Assembly (NCBI GenBank): GCA_031275595.1
Contig: JAISOO010000120.1
Span: forward strand, 1 to 25,998
DNA: 25,998 bases
Reading direction: 5' to 3'
Source of the DNA: Spirochaetaceae bacterium
GTDB lineage: Bacteria; Spirochaetota; Spirochaetia; Treponematales; Breznakiellaceae
The notes under the pieces are model-generated. The model did not search any database and had not been told where the DNA came from. It saw only the letters and a list, made by a program, of their open reading frames with translations. Both the position numbers and the translations under genes were made by a program. Numbering within the stretch: position 1 is the first letter of the stretch; each line of letters opens with the position of its first letter. Shown here piece after piece: positions 15,423 through 23,313 of the stretch.

Positions 15423-16202
15423 TTATCGTCCCGGCATTGCCAAACACCTGTCAATCCGGTACCGTTCCCCCCAGTTACCCCGGCGGTCCAGGGTATCGAC
15501 GTCCGCTCCCGGCCGGCGTTCGGCCAGGGTGTCCCGGAGGAGCCGCAAAAAATCCCGGCGGCTTATCTCCTGTCCCCCCAAGCTGCGCAGATGCTCCGTG
15601 GGGACCTGGCAGTCGATGAAGGCCACCCCGTCGGCAAAAAGGACCCCCGCCAGGGTTAAAAAAGCCGCTTTTGAGGCGTTGGAAACCCGGGCAAACATAG
15701 ATTCCCCAAAAAACACCCGTCCCAACCGTATGCCATAACAAGCTCCGGCCAGTTCCCCCCCGGCATAACTCTCCGAGGAATGGGCCCAGCCCAGGCGGTG
15801 CAGTTCCGTATAAGCCTGAATCATATCGCCGGTGATCCAGCTTCCTCCCTGGCCGGGGCGTTCCATCCCGGCGCAGCCGTGGATGACAGCGGCAAAGTCC
15901 CGATCCAGCGCCGCCTCAAATTTACCCTTTTTTAAAAGCCGTTTCATGGAGGCGGAAACATGAAGTTTTTCGGGAAAAATCACAAACCGGGGATCCGGAG
16001 ACTGCCAGAGTATGGGGTCCCCCGGATTAAACCACGGGAATATCCCCTGTTCATAGGCGGAGAGGAGCATCCCCGGGGAAAGATTCCCCCCGATTGCCAC
16101 CAGGCCATCAAGCGCCTCCTCGGGCGAAGGAAAGGAGAACCGCATATCTTCGGTAAGATAGGGAAATTCCGGAGAAACCCCGGATCTTTTCCGGCCCTTC
16201 AC
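15423..16202 (-). CDS. aat: Leucyl/phenylalanyl-tRNA-protein transferase
   Basis: Aat attaches Leu or Phe from aminoacyl-tRNA to proteins with N-terminal Arg or Lys, creating primary N-degrons. The family blocks are clear: FSFPSPEEAL, GLVAIGGNLSPGMLLSAYEQ, GIFPWFNPGDPILWQSPDPR, then SWITGDMIQAYTELHRLGWA, SSESYAGGELAGACYGIRLG, FFGESMF and FIDCQVPTEHLRSLG. The GTG at 16202 is chosen because GGGAGG lies 5 bp upstream and it falls just after the clpA stop, giving 259 residues. An upstream in-frame start would overlap clpA, and ATG 16145 lacks a ribosome site. It is the third gene of clpS-clpA-aat, so tagging and degradation steps are encoded together. Confidence 0.93.
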   Translation of the reverse strand: MKGRKRSGVSPEFPYLTEDMRFSFPSPEEALDGLVAIGGNLSPGMLLSAYEQGIFPWFNPGDPILWQSPDPRFVIFPEKLHVSASMKRLLKKGKFEAALDRDFAAVIHGCAGMERPGQGGSWITGDMIQAYTELHRLGWAHSSESYAGGELAGACYGIRLGRVFFGESMFARVSNASKAAFLTLAGVLFADGVAFIDCQVPTEHLRSLGGQEISRRDFLRLLRDTLAERRPGADVDTLDRRGNWGERYRIDRCLAMPGR

Positions 16203-16224
16203 CGGAACCTCCCGGGGGTTTCCC

Positions 16225-18723
16225 CTAAGAAAGCACCTCGATCCGGTATTCCCCATCCCGCCATTCGGCCCGGGCGGAACCGCCGGAACTTAGGGAACCA
16301 AAGAGGACTTCATCCACAAAAAATCCCTTGATCTTGTCTTCGATAACGCGGCCCACATTCCGGGCGCCAAATTCCCGGCTATACCCTTCTTCCGCCAAAT
16401 GATCAACGCAGGTTTCGGTCACTTCCAGCTGTACCTGTTTATCCGCCAGCTGCGCTTTAAACAGGTCCAGTTCCTTTTTGACTATGGACACCATAACTTC
16501 CCGGGAAAGGTGATTGAACCGTACCACCCCGTCCAGACGGTTACGGAATTCCGGGGTAAAGATCTGTTCCACCGCTCCGTCCACCGCGGTTTCGTCGATA
16601 AGCCGCTCCCCGAAACCGATAAGGCTTTTCCCGATATCCCGGGCTCCGGCGTTACTGGTCATAATAAAGACCACGTTCCGAAAATCCGCCTTTCGGCCGT
16701 TATTGTCGGTCAGGGTAGCGTAATCCATAATCTGCAGGAGGATGTTGTAAATATCCGGATGGGCCTTTTCAATTTCGTCCAACAGGACCACGCTGTGGGG
16801 CAGCTTCCGCACCGCATCAGTGAGGAGCCCCCCGTCTTCATAGCCCACATAGCCCGGCGGCGAACCGATAAGCCGGGACACGGTATGCTTTTCCTGGTAT
16901 TCGCTCATGTCAAAACGGTGCATGGATATCCCCAGGATATCCGCGAGGCTTCGGGCCAACTCGGTTTTGCCCACACCGGTGGGACCCACAAAGAGAAAAT
17001 TCGCCACCGGCTTGTTTTCAGCCCGGAATCCCGCCCGGGACCGCTTAACCGACTTGACCACCGCCTCCACCGCCTCATCCTGGCCGAATATCCGCTCCCG
17101 AAGCTTCTCTTCCAGAACCCTGAGTTTATCCTTTTCGCTCCCCGCCACGGACCGTTCCGGTATCCGGGCTATCCGGGAAACCACCGATTCAATCAGGGGG
17201 AGCCCTATCTCGATAATTTCTACCGTTCCTTCCTGCAGGGTGGCAGGACCTTCCGTAAGGCCCGATATCCGGGACGTTTCAGGCATAGAGGAATGTTTCC
17301 GGGAAACTATTTTCCCCGCCGCGTTAAAGAGAAAATCCGTTCCTTCGGTATTTCCGGAAAAAGCGGCCCGTTCTTTAACGGTTTGGGAATTCCCTCCTCC
17401 CCCGCCGGGGGGAGTTTTGGGCTGACTTTCCGCTTCTTTAAAAGCCACGATCCGGGCAAAGGCGCCGGCTTCGTCGATCACGTCTATGGCCTTGTCCGGG
17501 AGCCGCCGCTCGGTGATATACTGGGCGGATAAACGTACCGCCCCCTCCATCGCTTCGTCGCTGTAATGTACATGGTGGTAATCCTCGTATTTGGACTTGA
17601 GTCCCCGGAGGATCTCCATGGCGTCTTCTTCGGAGGGTTCCGGGATATCGATTTTTTGGAAACGCCGGGAAAGGGCCCGGTCCTTATCAAAAAATTTGCC
17701 GTATTCCTCGTGGGTGGTGGAGCCGATGCACCGGATCTTTCCCGAGGTCAAGGCCGGTTTCAGGAGATTCGACGCGTCCAGGGCGCCCCCGGATACGGAA
17801 CCGGCCCCGACGAGGGTATGGATCTCGTCAATAAAGAGGATGGCCCGTTCTTTTTTGAGCATTTCCTCAATAACCCGCTTGACCCGTTCCTCAAAATCTC
17901 ACCGGTATTTGGTTCCCGCTACCAGGGCCCCCATGTCCAGGGAAAAGATAGAAAAATTCTTCAAAGTAGGGGGAACCTTTCCCGCCACGATCCGCTGGGC
18001 CAAGCCTTCGGTGATGGCGGTTTTTCCCACCCCCGAATCCCCCACATGAACAGGATTGTTTTTGAGCCGCCGGCAAAGCACCTGGATCGTCCGGTCCAAT
18101 TCCGCTTCCCGGCCGATAACCGGTTCCAGCCGGCCCTCCCGGGCCAACGCGGTGAGCTCCGTAGCATACCGCTCCAGGGCGCTTTTTTTAGCGGTTTTGG
18201 TCTTTTGGGCTTCCTCCTCCGTGTTCTCTTCTTTGGAATCTTCCATACCGCTCAGGATATGATTGTCCATTTTACGAAAACCAAAGGGCTGCTCATCTTC
18301 CCCCTCAAAACCATGGGACAGAATTTCCAAAAGCTCCAGCCGCTTTATTCCGACCTTGCGGAGGTAATAGGCGCAATAATTCCGCTCTTCATCGTAAAGG
18401 GATACCAGAATATCCGCCACATCAAGGGTATCCTTTTGGGATGATTGGCTCTGCAGGACCGCCCGCTCCAGAACGCTCTGAAAACCCACCGTATGGGTAG
18501 GTTCGGTATTGCTCATAACCGGTACCTTTTGCTCAAAGTAGTTTTCCATACCGTGTTTAAGCTGTTCCAGGTTGGCGCCGCAGGCGATAAGGATCCCCTG
18601 TACCTCATCAAAGGCCAGGGCCGCATACAGGATATGTTCCGGGGTCAGGTACTCATGGTTCCGCACCCGGGCCTCATTATACGCGGCATTTATGATAGCC
18701 TGCACATGGCGGCTGATTTTCAT
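16225..18723 (-). pseudogene. clpA: ATP-dependent Clp protease ATP-binding subunit ClpA, interrupted by an in-frame TGA
   Basis: ClpA is the double-ring AAA+ unfoldase that feeds ClpP. The frame spans 832 codons and is open except for one TGA at 17899-17901, where GTKYR*DFEERVKRV replaces the conserved KYRGDFEER; GGA to TGA is one base. The first part (274 residues) has the N domain (1-145) and D1 Walker A GDSGVGKT (228-235). The second, from about ATG 17862, has D1 Walker B AILFIDEIHTL, D2 Walker A GPTGVGKT, the ClpP-docking loop IGF (SLIGFGERL) and FTPEFRNRLD. An insertion of about 75 residues rich in Gly/Ser lies between D1 and the IGLPLIESVVSRIARIPE segment. The ATG 18723 has AAAGGAG. Everything except the stop looks functional, so the options are a recent nonsense mutation, a sequencing error, or readthrough. 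Confidence 0.92.
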
Positions 18724-18741
18724 TCCATTGCTCCTTTTTTT

Positions 18742-18770
18742 AATATAGCACCTTTTTTAAAAGACCTCAA
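18742..18770 (-). promoter_or_regulatory. Predicted clpA promoter downstream of repeat H
   Basis: On the minus strand TTGAGG (18765-18770) and TATATT (18742-18747) are 17 bp apart and lie between repeat H and the clpA ribosome site. The predicted transcript would have a leader of only about 10-15 nt. This gives clpA its own start after an element that could terminate the clpS transcript. Confidence 0.5.
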
Positions 18771-18784
18771 TTATCTCTTACACG

Positions 18785-18903
18785 AGGCTTTCCAAAAACT
18801 TCAGTTTTTGGGAAAGCAACCTTAGATTTATGGGAAAAAGCGGGCTTTAGACCGCTTTTTCAGGAGCCATTCCCAAAACTAACCGGGTTTTGGGAAAGGC
18901 TCA
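18785..18903 (+). repeat. Triple-hairpin element, copy H, between clpS and clpA
   Basis: It is almost identical to copy A and includes one or two changes inside arms. Hairpin 1 is 18786-18816, the central hairpin about 18834-18861 (GAAAAAGCGG and CCGCTTTTTC arms) and hairpin 3 about 18866-18900. The element touches the clpS stop codon. The central hairpin has A and T tracts typical of a bidirectional intrinsic terminator. Confidence 0.9.
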
Positions 18904-19218
18904 CACCTTTTCAATTATACACCGCAGGGGAAAATCGTGCTCCCGGGCTATGACATGGACCTGTTCCGTTTTAGTTTTGGCTATATCCCAGGGATATAGC
19001 CCCACCACGCCCCGGCCCTTCCGGTGGACATCCATCATAATCTCAGTCGCGTCAATTTCGCTTTTGTGGAAGATAGAAATCAGGATATCCACCACAAAAT
19101 CCATGGTCGTATAATGGTCATTCAGCAGTACCACCCGGAATTCTTCAGGTTCTTTTTCTTTTATCTTTTCTTCTTTTTTTGTACGTAATCCTGTTCCATT
19201 TTCCAGAAATACCGGCAT
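18901..19218 (-). CDS. clpS: ATP-dependent Clp protease adaptor ClpS
   Basis: ClpS binds N-terminal Leu, Phe, Tyr or Trp residues and hands the protein to the ClpA N domain. The 105-residue protein has a charged N-terminal extension (about 1-26, Lys/Glu-rich) and the core RVVLLNDHYTTMDFVVDIL (28-46), where NDxxTT lines the N-degron pocket. It continues with MMDVHRKGRGVVG (61-73) and ends with the AREHDFPLRCIIEKV segment. The ATG has an AGG-type site. It is transcribed first, toward clpA and aat, with repeat H in between. Its stop codon coincides with the repeat boundary. Confidence 0.95.
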   Translation of the reverse strand: MPVFLENGTGLRTKKEEKIKEKEPEEFRVVLLNDHYTTMDFVVDILISIFHKSEIDATEIMMDVHRKGRGVVGLYPWDIAKTKTEQVHVIAREHDFPLRCIIEKV

Positions 19219-19237
19219 AAATCCAACCTTTTATTTT

Positions 19238-19266
19238 AAGATAAATAAAAATCTGTATCTAAACAA
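19238..19266 (-). promoter_or_regulatory. Predicted clpS promoter
   Basis: On the minus strand TTGTTT (19261-19266) and TATCTT (19238-19243) are separated by 17 bp, about 20 bp before the clpS ATG. The spacer is AT-rich. The rest of the 186-bp gap up to the ABC ATPase gene (19267-19404) shows no gene or structure I can name. Confidence 0.4.
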
Positions 19267-19404
19267 GGGCATTGGCGTGATATCCAGGGGCTTTCAGGCG
19301 GCCGGATCGGGCCCGTAAACAGCCTTCGAAGGGTTCCCCCCATTCTTCCCGGGGTATTTGAGGTAATTCGTCAGGGGTTTTGAACTGCAGTCCGGTACGG
19401 CCCC

Positions 19405-20124
19405 TCAGGCGTAAACCAATTCCCGGGCCGCCGCGGTTTTCGGCGTTTTAAACAGGGCCTCCACCGGCCCCTGCTCCACAATACGGCCCTCGTCCAGCAC
19501 CGCTACCTCTTCGCAAATCTCCCGGATCACCCCCATTTGGTGGGTGATCAGTACCACGGTAAGCCTCAGCCGGTCATGGAGTTCCCGGATAAGGGAGAGG
19601 ATAGACCGGGTGGTCTGGGGATCCAGGGAACTTGTAGCCTCGTCACAAAAGAGGACTTCGGGATTCACCGCCAGTGCCCGGGCAATGGCGACCCGCTGCT
19701 TTTGCCCCCCCGAAAGTTCCCGGAGCCGCGCCTTGCGTTTATCCGTAATAGCCACCATCTCCAAAAGCTCATCAACCCGTTTTTCGATCTGTTTTTTGTG
19801 GAACCCGGCGATTTCCAGGGGATAACTGATATTGCCGGTCACATTCCGGGATGCGAGGAGGTTGAAATTCTGGAAGATCATGCCCATCTTCCGCCGCCTT
19901 AACAGAAGCTCCTTGCCCGTCAGTATATCCACCCGTTCGTCCCCATAATAGACCTCCCCCCCATCGGGAGGCTCCAGAAGGCTCATGATCCGCAGCAAGG
20001 TGGATTTTCCCGCCCCGCTTTTCCCGATAATTCCGTATAACCCCCCTCCGGGGATCGTAAGATTCACCTCCGCCACCGCGGATACGGCGGCATAACGTTT
20101 CGATACTCCCTTAAGGGTAATCAT
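19405..20124 (-). CDS. ABC transporter ATP-binding protein, MetN-like
   Basis: This 239-residue ATPase has Walker A GKSGAGKST (34-42), the Q-loop segment GMIFQNFNLL (81-90), signature LSGGQ (137-141), Walker B VLFCDEATSSLD (157-168) and the switch His in LITHQMG. The sequence style (SLDPQTTRSIL, EVAVLDEGRIVEQGP) is that of methionine importers (MetN). It lacks the C-terminal NIL regulatory domain that brings MetN to about 340 residues. No metI permease or metQ binding protein is adjacent; downstream is clpS. ATG 20124 is chosen because AAGGAG lies 6 bp before it. It may serve a permease encoded elsewhere, or be the remainder of a broken operon. MetN assignment is by similarity only. Confidence 0.82.
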   Translation of the reverse strand: MITLKGVSKRYAAVSAVAEVNLTIPGGGLYGIIGKSGAGKSTLLRIMSLLEPPDGGEVYYGDERVDILTGKELLLRRRKMGMIFQNFNLLASRNVTGNISYPLEIAGFHKKQIEKRVDELLEMVAITDKRKARLRELSGGQKQRVAIARALAVNPEVLFCDEATSSLDPQTTRSILSLIRELHDRLRLTVVLITHQMGVIREICEEVAVLDEGRIVEQGPVEALFKTPKTAAARELVYA

Positions 20125-20286
20125 GAATCGCTCCTTCATCGTTCTCTAAAACCTTACCGTAAAATAAGTTTTCCTTTCAATCACCGGAGGCTGTTGACGA
20201 TCCATCCTCCGTATAAAACATATAAATTCTATCGGAATACCTGTATAATACTACAAACCGCCAATCCCGGCAAGTACCCGGGTAAA
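20125..20286. other. Intergenic spacer upstream of the ABC ATPase gene
   Basis: It is AT-rich, with a 6-bp inverted repeat CGGAGG/CCTCCG at about 20185-20211 and several TATAAT-like strings on both strands, none in a convincingly spaced promoter. I see no methionine-related riboswitch. Confidence 0.4.
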
Positions 20287-20420
20287 TAGTGTCTGTCCAC
20301 AAAGTCGGTTACTTTGCGGACAGACCTTGCATTTGCTCCCGTTTTGTACCAAAACGGTGTGCAAAATGCTTATTTTAAGGTAGTCTGTCCATAATGTGTC
20401 TACATTATGGACAGACACTA
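20287..20420 (+). mobile_element. 134-bp MITE-like triple-hairpin element, copy 2
   Basis: This is the second copy of the element at 15084-15217, in the same orientation and of the same length, with four or so base differences, all in or near the central hairpin. Flanks differ from copy 1 except for the TA at each end (AAA before, AATAA after), which supports insertion as a unit. It lies between the ABC ATPase gene and the transposase remnant. Confidence 0.85.
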
Positions 20421-20631
20421 AATAATAATTTCTCCGGCCGATAGGGCATGACCTGTGAACCAACCGTGTTACCCCACAGGCCATTCAACCTTCGATAAAA
20501 GTTATCCCGCAAGGGATTGGATGGGCACGGAGCAGCCCCGGCACTACGCGCCGGAGCGGGGCAGTCTGAGCTTACCTTGGCGGGGCCCGGGAAAGCCCGG
20601 TTTCAGTACAAAGTGCCGGAAATGCGCCCAA

Positions 20632-20892
20632 ATTACCCTGCCCGGGGTATTAGCAAACGCGAAGGAATGGAACGAGATAGCGGCCTTCGCGACGGCGAAA
20701 GCGGAATGGCTGAAAAGCTTTCTCAAACTGCCGAACGGGATACCCTTGCACGACACGATACAACGGGTGATGTCGATGCTTGACGGGAGTGTACTGTACA
20801 GCCTGAGCATACAATTTCTGGCGGAACGGATAGACAGCCTCGCGGAACCGGGGCGGCGGCTCAAGGGAGGACCAGAAGCGGAACCAGTTTAA
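20632..20892 (+). pseudogene. Remnant of an ISAs1-family transposase
   Basis: The translated segment VLANAKEWNEIAAFATAKAE, followed by WLKSFLKLPNGIPLHDTIQRV, has the characteristic N-terminal pattern of ISAs1/H-repeat-associated transposases (W-E-I-x-x-F ... WL..FL.LPNGIPSHDT..RV). Only about 85 residues of a roughly 370-residue protein remain. The DDE catalytic domain is absent and the frame ends in unrelated sequence. The upstream part of the open frame (20455-20631) is not recognisable. 20893-21095 shows no gene; a short frame from 20907 (MPALSFERHIETIF) to 21001 has no identified relative. Confidence 0.7.
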
Positions 20893-21095
20893 AGGGTATC
20901 CGGTTTATGCCGGCGCTGAGTTTTGAGCGGCACATTGAGACCATTTTCAAGCTGCTCAATGCCCAGGCCATTCGGAACCTCCTCCTGCCTCATACATCCT
21001 AATTCTATGCGTTTATCCTGACCAACGGGCCAGGATTATCAGGAATGAGGTTGGTTTTTCGGATGAGGCAGGGTAAATCCGGGCGGAGTCAGGGT

Positions 21096-22319
21096 TTAAC
21101 CACGAAGACCCCCCGGGCAGTCCAGCACGATCTTCACCAGTTCCGGCGGGTTTTGGAGCATGAGCCTGAAGGCGTCCTTGTACTGTTCCAGGGGGAAACG
21201 GTGGGTGATAAAACCGTCGATCCTATACCGGCCCTCCAGGATAAGCTCCTGGACCACGTCAAAGGTGTACTTCTTTTCCCCCTTCCAGTCCTCCATGCCG
21301 TGGGCGTCGATACCGACGAGCCGTATTTCCTGCCACCAGATCGGGGTTTCGTCAAAGGAAACGCTCCGCATATGGTGGCCTATTTTGACCAGGGTTCCCC
21401 GGGCGCGGAGGAAGCGGACGCAGGCCGTGTTGGACCAGTCCCCTCCCACGCAGTCATAGGCCAGGTCAAAGCCCCCCAAAAGCATGGTATTGCCCCGGAA
21501 GCCCCGGTACAGTTTGGCCCCGGTAGCCTTGGCCGCCGCCTCGTAGGGCGGCCCCGAAAGGATATGATCCGCCCCCAACCGCAGGGCAAATTCCTGTTTT
21601 TCCCTGATCCGCTCCATCACCCAGATCTCACAGCGGGGCTGGATGATCTTGAGGCATTGGACCACCCCAAGCCCTATGGTACCGCAGCCCAGGACCAGGA
21701 CCTTGTCCCCCGCCGCCGGGGGGGCCATAAGCACCGAATGGAGGGAAACCGCCGCAGGTTCCACCATCACCGCCTGGTCATCGCTCAGGCCGTCGTGAAT
21801 TTTGCTGAGCTGCTGCTCCGGGGCAAGATAGTAGTCCCCAAAGCCCGCCCCGGTGTCGGGGAGGCCGAGGGGGGAAGGTTCCCCGTAATTTTCACAGAGG
21901 CAGTAATTCCCCTCGGCACAGAACCGGCAGGGTGGCTCAATGCCCTTGTTGCCGCAGCAGGACATATATTCCCGCAGGGTCACCCGGTCTCCTTTTTGGT
22001 ATTTGGTCACGCCGGAGCCGATCTCCTCCACGACGCCCACGGTTTCGTGGCCCAGGTAGGTCCGCGCCGAACCGGGCAGGGGTTCCAGGGCGCAGTCGAT
22101 ACCGGTGGTGGCCTTAAAAAAACTCAGATCCGTACCGCAAACCCCGGTAGCGATATTGCGGATCCGCAGCCACTTTGGCCCCGGCAGGGGCGGATCCGGC
22201 AGGTTCCGGTCATATTTGACGGGGTTAAAGCCCGTAAAAAGCAGGGGATGCATCCATTTTGCCGCGGCTTTGGTGAAAAGCACCTTGGGAATATTTTTTT
22301 CAAAATAAATCGTCTTCAT
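21096..22319 (-). CDS. Zinc-dependent alcohol/polyol dehydrogenase (MDR family)
   Basis: This 407-residue medium-chain dehydrogenase probably oxidises an alcohol or polyol with NAD(P)+. Catalytic zinc ligands are C61 (GVCGTDLS) and H91-E92 (GHETVG). The structural zinc cluster has cysteines C122, C131, C134 and C142 within a longer Cys-rich lobe. The Rossmann motif GCGTIG is at 211-216, and EPAAVSLH at 188-195 is family-typical. The protein is about 50 residues longer than standard members at its N-terminus. ATG 22319 is chosen because GGGGCG precedes it. It is last in the tkt-SCP2-dehydrogenase cluster. The substrate cannot be read from sequence; sugar-acid or polyol catabolism is an inference from the transketolase neighbours. 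Confidence 0.85.
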   Translation of the reverse strand: MKTIYFEKNIPKVLFTKAAAKWMHPLLFTGFNPVKYDRNLPDPPLPGPKWLRIRNIATGVCGTDLSFFKATTGIDCALEPLPGSARTYLGHETVGVVEEIGSGVTKYQKGDRVTLREYMSCCGNKGIEPPCRFCAEGNYCLCENYGEPSPLGLPDTGAGFGDYYLAPEQQLSKIHDGLSDDQAVMVEPAAVSLHSVLMAPPAAGDKVLVLGCGTIGLGVVQCLKIIQPRCEIWVMERIREKQEFALRLGADHILSGPPYEAAAKATGAKLYRGFRGNTMLLGGFDLAYDCVGGDWSNTACVRFLRARGTLVKIGHHMRSVSFDETPIWWQEIRLVGIDAHGMEDWKGEKKYTFDVVQELILEGRYRIDGFITHRFPLEQYKDAFRLMLQNPPELVKIVLDCPGGLRG

Positions 22320-22366
22320 AACACGCCCCAAAATGAACCGGTGCGACCGGGTAAGCCGCCGGCAGA

Positions 22367-23164
22367 TTAGGTTAACATACCCTGGAGGATCGCCATAAAG
22401 TCGTTAAGATACATGGCGTATTCCGGGGAGCCCACAATTTCCACATACCCCTGTTCCACCCCGGGAACAAAGCCCACGTCCTTAAGCAAGACCTTCATGG
22501 CCCCGTCGATACTGAAAAAATGGAACAAGACAAAGGGGGTGCGCCGGGTGTAGATTCCGTGGCCGGACTTCGATTTTCCCGCCTTGACCCGAAGGTAACA
22601 GGCAACGGCGGGTTCCCCTTTTTCCGGCCCGCCGTCCACGATAAACTGGTAGATCCGGTCGGGCTGACGGCGGCACCACTCGGCCATGTCGGGATCCCCC
22701 AGCTTGTTGTAGGTCGACAGGGCCCGGGTTATCATGTAGAGGCTCATCTTGACCTTGAGGGCCTTTTTCTCCCGCGTTTTGGGACGTTGGGAGGGCATCA
22801 TGATCATCAGGGACATAAGGAGGGAAAAGACTTTAAGGAGCAATCCGAATTTGGTGAGGCCCTTGATAGCGGGCAGGGCGGCGCCCCCCCGGAACATGGT
22901 GTTCATCTTCGCCACCGTGGGGAAGCTCAAGGTAATGTCCGGCGAAGGGGCCGGTCCCTGGGTAATCGTCAGTTTGCCCCGATCAAAGGTCAGGGCGCAG
23001 GCGATTAAATCCCCGTCGTTTTTCGCGCAGATTTGGACGGTTCCCTGTACCTCGCGGAAACGGGCCTTCATTTTGGGGTCGTCGTCAATGACAACCTGCA
23101 TAACCGGAAAAGCGGCGTTAAAAAACAACTGCGCCGTCATTAGATCCTGGGGTGTAGCAGACAA
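22367..23164 (-). CDS. Protein with an SCP2-like (sterol-carrier-type) lipid-binding domain
   Basis: The 265-residue protein contains a stretch of about 35-110 with the SCP2 pattern: GTVQICAKNDGDLIACALTF, then KLTITQGPAPSPDITLSFPT, then MFRGGAALPAIKGLTKFGLL. A Met/Leu-rich segment (about 105-125) and a C-terminal domain of unknown type follow. The assignment is tentative. I place the start at TTG 23164, because AAAGGAGAGG lies 6 bp before it. The upstream in-frame ATG 23188 sits inside hairpin 3 of repeat I and would put the ribosome site within the gene. It lies between the transketolase pair and the dehydrogenase on the same strand, so it may share their pathway or membrane partner. Confidence 0.6.
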   Translation of the reverse strand: MSATPQDLMTAQLFFNAAFPVMQVVIDDDPKMKARFREVQGTVQICAKNDGDLIACALTFDRGKLTITQGPAPSPDITLSFPTVAKMNTMFRGGAALPAIKGLTKFGLLLKVFSLLMSLMIMMPSQRPKTREKKALKVKMSLYMITRALSTYNKLGDPDMAEWCRRQPDRIYQFIVDGGPEKGEPAVACYLRVKAGKSKSGHGIYTRRTPFVLFHFFSIDGAMKVLLKDVGFVPGVEQGYVEIVGSPEYAMYLNDFMAILQGMLT

Positions 23165-23182
23165 AATATTCCTCTCCTTTGT

Positions 23183-23301
23183 GAGCATTTCCCAAAACCC
23201 GGTTGGTTTTAGGAAATGCTCTTGAAAAAGCGGTCTAAAGCCCGCTTTTTCCCATAAATCTCAGGTTGCTTTCCCAAAAACTGAAGTTTTGGGAAAGCCT
23301 C
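23183..23301 (-). repeat. Triple-hairpin element, copy I
   Basis: It has the same orientation as copy C. Hairpin 3 (23184-23220) has arms GAGCATTTCC and GGAAATGCTC, changed on both sides relative to copy C (GAGCCTTTCC and GGAAGGCTC). The central hairpin is about 23224-23251. Hairpin 1 (23268-23297) has the AAAACTGAAGTTTT core. It separates the transketolase pair from the SCP2-like gene and reaches the latter's upstream in-frame ATG. Confidence 0.9.
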
Positions 23302-23313
23302 TTGTTTTAGGGA

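Noticed and set aside
16399..17532. Long plus-strand ORF opposite clpA (and the similar one at 5013-6593 opposite lon, and 21045-22370 opposite the dehydrogenase)
   Set aside because: These are antisense shadows of clear protein-coding genes with biased codon use; translations have low complexity and no family resemblance.
17899..17901. Selenocysteine at the clpA TGA
   Set aside because: The position is a conserved Gly with no catalytic role, and no convincing SECIS hairpin follows the codon.
20125..20286. SAM or other methionine riboswitch upstream of the MetN-like gene
   Set aside because: Only a 6-bp inverted repeat is present; no multi-helix aptamer layout can be drawn.
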